From: Planctomycetota bacterium
GTDB lineage: Bacteria; Planctomycetota; Planctomycetia; Planctomycetales; Planctomycetaceae
DNA length: 9,397 nucleotides
Reading direction: 5' to 3'
NCBI GenBank assembly: GCA_024278285.1
Contig: JAJRTM010000263.1
Coordinates: 1 to 9,397 of the forward strand
Shown here one piece after another: positions 7,906 through 9,397 of the stretch. The number at the start of each line of letters is the position of its first letter. The first letter of the stretch is position 1. Position numbers and translations under genes: made by a program. The notes beneath the pieces were generated by a model. That model was given only the letters and a program-made list of their open reading frames with translations, did no database searches and was not told the DNA's origin.

Positions 7906-8043
7906 GAAACCGTTATTTCTCGCAACAGTTTCTCAACACGAAAACACCCTGACTCCCCCCCCCATTTTCCGGGTTATTTACCAGCCCACGCTAGATTCCT
8001 GCGGCTAATGAATAATCTGGCCCAGCCTACGATTTCCAAAAAT
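7906..8043. other. Repeat-flanked spacer, no gene seen
   Basis: This segment joins the double palindrome to the next repeats. It contains a run of nine C (7955-7963), a possible slippage site. I find no gene, promoter or terminator in it that I can support. Confidence 0.5.
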
Positions 8044-8068
8044 ATCCTGCCACTTTTACGCAGCATTT
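8044..8068 (-). repeat. Dispersed 25-nt repeat, copy 2
   Basis: Read on the minus strand this is AAATGCTGCG, T, AAAAGTGGCAGGAT, matching 24 of 25 bases of the sequence at 515-539 next to lexA. It directly abuts the GTAACTATTCAGC repeat at 8070, so repeat families are stacked here. Confidence 0.6.
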
Positions 8069-8069
8069 C

Positions 8070-8114
8070 GTAACTATTCAGCTTTGGCGTCGGGTCCGCA
8101 ATAGCGGACCCGAC
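8070..8114 (+). repeat. GTAACTATTCAGC-family repeat with an 11-bp hairpin
   Basis: It opens with GTAACTATTCAGC and TTTGGCGT, identical to the left end of the element at 5816. It then forms a perfect hairpin: GTCGGGTCCGC (8089-8099), loop AATA, GCGGACCCGAC (8104-8114). It looks like a shortened copy, lacking the TGAATAGTTAC right end found at 5942-5952. There is no T-run, so it is not an obvious terminator. Confidence 0.75.
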
Positions 8115-8474
8115 TAACAACCTATATTTCTGGAAAAACCTGGAGAGCTACAAAAGCATGTCCACGCAGGAACGTTTATTGGAAACAGGAACGCTGTCAT
8201 ACCAGCGTGAGCATGCCCCCGTTCGTTCAATCTGGTCTAAAACTGCCCGAATTTTTGTTATTAACCGCAAAATCGGAATATTTTCACAAGATAGCCACGG
8301 TGAGCGTTCGATAAGAGAAGTAAGAATCACGTTGTGTACGTTTTCTTAGGTTGAGTAGTTGACTCAGCCGAATAAATGAAACTCTTCAAGTGACCATACT
8401 TTTGGTCGTCAGTAATAACATCGATTCGCAGCAGAGATGCCTGCCAATCACCCCAGGGATTCGGAGATTTGAAA
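8115..8474. other. Leader or gap upstream of the Cys/His lipoprotein gene
   Basis: This presumably contains the promoter of the gene at 8475. Hexamers TTGAGT (about 8350) and TAAATG (about 8372) are spaced roughly like -35 and -10 boxes, but the match is weak. A 63-codon frame at 8158-8349 has a GGAGAG-like site before its ATG, but nothing in its protein sequence looks conserved. No repeat of the families above is seen. Confidence 0.35.
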
Positions 8475-9059
8475 ATGATCAACTGGCGATACTTCCTCAG
8501 ACGATTCTCCATGTGCGTGATTCTAGCCGGCATGGTAATGTCCAACAGCGGCTGCACAATGACCGGCGGCATGCTGGGATTGGCATTTAACCTGGCACGT
8601 TTCTGGGAAACAACGCCGTTGATTCCCGTGAGTGCTTACTGGACTCAGAAAATTGAAGATAGATACTGGGAAGAAGAACGGTACGACAAAGTGCCGATTC
8701 TCGATCCTGTTGAAGGAGAAAATGCTCCCATCTTCTGCCTGGATCCTCCTTCTCCCGATGAAGTGATGCGAGCACTGCCCGACGATATTTCCGGCGGAAT
8801 GTGGTTTGTCTCAGAAACTTCTCGCAATAACGTTCGCATGACGATTGAACCAATCGTCGACCGAGTGGACGATTGCAGATACTACCCGATGGTTGGGCCA
8901 GCCAAGCTTCATCACTGTCACTACAAATGTACGATCTTTTTCGATAAAACAATCCGCTCTACCTGGCCGATTCCTTTCAGCCACGACGATGCGACTCAGG
9001 AAGTTGTCTACATCGACCACGATCATCTGATTCGCTGTGCGGGACCATTGACAAACTGA
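8475..9059 (+). CDS. Hypothetical putative lipoprotein with Cys/His cluster
   Basis: This is a 194-aa protein. The N-terminus MINWRYFLRRFSMCVILAGM has basic residues and a hydrophobic core, and SNSG-Cys27 could be a lipid-modified cysteine (Asn at -3 makes the lipobox weak), so export and membrane anchoring are likely. The mature part has no domain I can name. It includes YWTQKIEDRYWEEERYDKVP, a proline-rich PIFCLDPPSPDEVMRALP, then HHCHYKC at 146-152 and IDHDHLIRC at 180-188. Together these could form a metal site or disulfides; that is inference. The start is ATG 8475 with GGAG 8 nt before it (8463-8466); the in-frame TTG two codons earlier is less likely. A strong terminator follows 28 bp after the stop, and nothing else is co-directional nearby, so it looks monocistronic. 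It is probably a planctomycete-specific envelope protein; function unknown. Confidence 0.82.
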   Translation: MINWRYFLRRFSMCVILAGMVMSNSGCTMTGGMLGLAFNLARFWETTPLIPVSAYWTQKIEDRYWEEERYDKVPILDPVEGENAPIFCLDPPSPDEVMRALPDDISGGMWFVSETSRNNVRMTIEPIVDRVDDCRYYPMVGPAKLHHCHYKCTIFFDKTIRSTWPIPFSHDDATQEVVYIDHDHLIRCAGPLTN

Positions 9060-9087
9060 GTTAAGAAACGATTTCAAGCCGAATTCA

Positions 9088-9134
9088 ACCGGCGATCAGC
9101 ACTTCTGCAATGAAGTCTGGTCGCCGGTTTTTTT
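9088..9134 (+). terminator. Rho-independent terminator downstream of the Cys/His lipoprotein gene
   Basis: A long hairpin pairs ACCGGCGATCAG (9088-9099) with CTGGTCGCCGGT (ending at 9128), 12 pairs with one G-T. It is extended by ACTTC/GAAGT across a one-base bulge, has a 6-nt loop, and is followed by seven T (9128-9134). Confidence 0.95.
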
Positions 9135-9277
9135 GTTGTCGTGCTCAATACAATTGCCTACACTGTCCGGAGAAGAGTTCTTTCGCTCACATTCGAATTG
9201 GTGTCCAATGGATTCCTTGTGGAAAAGTTATTAGGTTCGCAGGTTTGCTTTTGTCTGTGTAACTAAGCATTGCCAAA

Positions 9278-9396
9278 ACAATAACTGTCCGTTTTACGGG
9301 AAACGATCCTGAACCGAATCAGCGTAACATTATTCAAACCGTTTGGATGGATCAGACGCACGCCGCTAATAAAAAATGAGATCGGACAGTTATTGT
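9278..9396. repeat. 119-bp segment bounded by 14-bp inverted repeats
   Basis: ACAATAACTGTCCG (9278-9291) is exactly mirrored by CGGACAGTTATTGT (9383-9396). The intervening 91 bp show no coding signal I trust; a 44-codon minus-strand frame open to the edge has no recognisable product. It may be a small MITE-like element or the end of a larger element beyond the window. The window stops one base after the right arm, so flanks cannot be judged. Confidence 0.6.
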
Positions 9397-9397
9397 C

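Noticed and set aside
8158..8349. Possible 63-codon gene upstream of the Cys/His lipoprotein
   Set aside because: A GGAGAG lies at a reasonable distance from its ATG, but the protein has no recognisable pattern, the opposite strand is also open, and the context is a repeat-rich gap.

Overview
The window reads as chromosomal DNA of a planctomycete, most like the Planctomycetaceae with moderate GC (Gimesia/Rubinisphaera-like); the genus is inference. The main evidence is a DUF1559 prepilin-type protein at the left edge and a BON-domain secreted protein ending in an aromatic tail of a kind I associate with planctomycetes. A lysine-rich/acid-rich small protein next to serA and many dispersed palindromic repeats between genes fit the same picture.

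Layout. Positions 1-5725 are read from the minus strand. From upstream to downstream they are: a 147-aa charge-polarised protein (5282-5725), then serA (3540-5183, GTG start), perhaps one transcription unit; a lipoprotein with a thioredoxin-like domain that has lost its CXXC motif (1629-2972), with its own terminator; lexA (567-1181), with a palindromic candidate operator in front and a terminator behind; and the 5' part of a DUF1559 gene running off the left edge (1-260). Positions 6469-9059 are read from the plus strand: a two-BON-domain secreted protein and a putative lipoprotein with a Cys/His cluster, each followed by a strong intrinsic terminator.

The gaps are unusually long (about 340-850 bp). 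They hold several families of hairpin or REPIN-like inverted repeats: 3097-3240, 3282-3427, 5816-5952 with relatives at 7716 and 8070, 7805-7905, and 9278-9396. A 25-nt sequence just downstream of lexA also recurs inverted at 8044-8068. No transposase is visible in the window.

Functionally the genes are mostly unrelated housekeeping and envelope units: the SOS repressor, the first step of serine biosynthesis, and cell-envelope proteins. I do not see a clear new multi-gene system. The items most worth a second look are the redox-dead thioredoxin-like lipoprotein, the candidate LexA operator, the serA-linked charged protein, the Cys/His lipoprotein and the repeat families.
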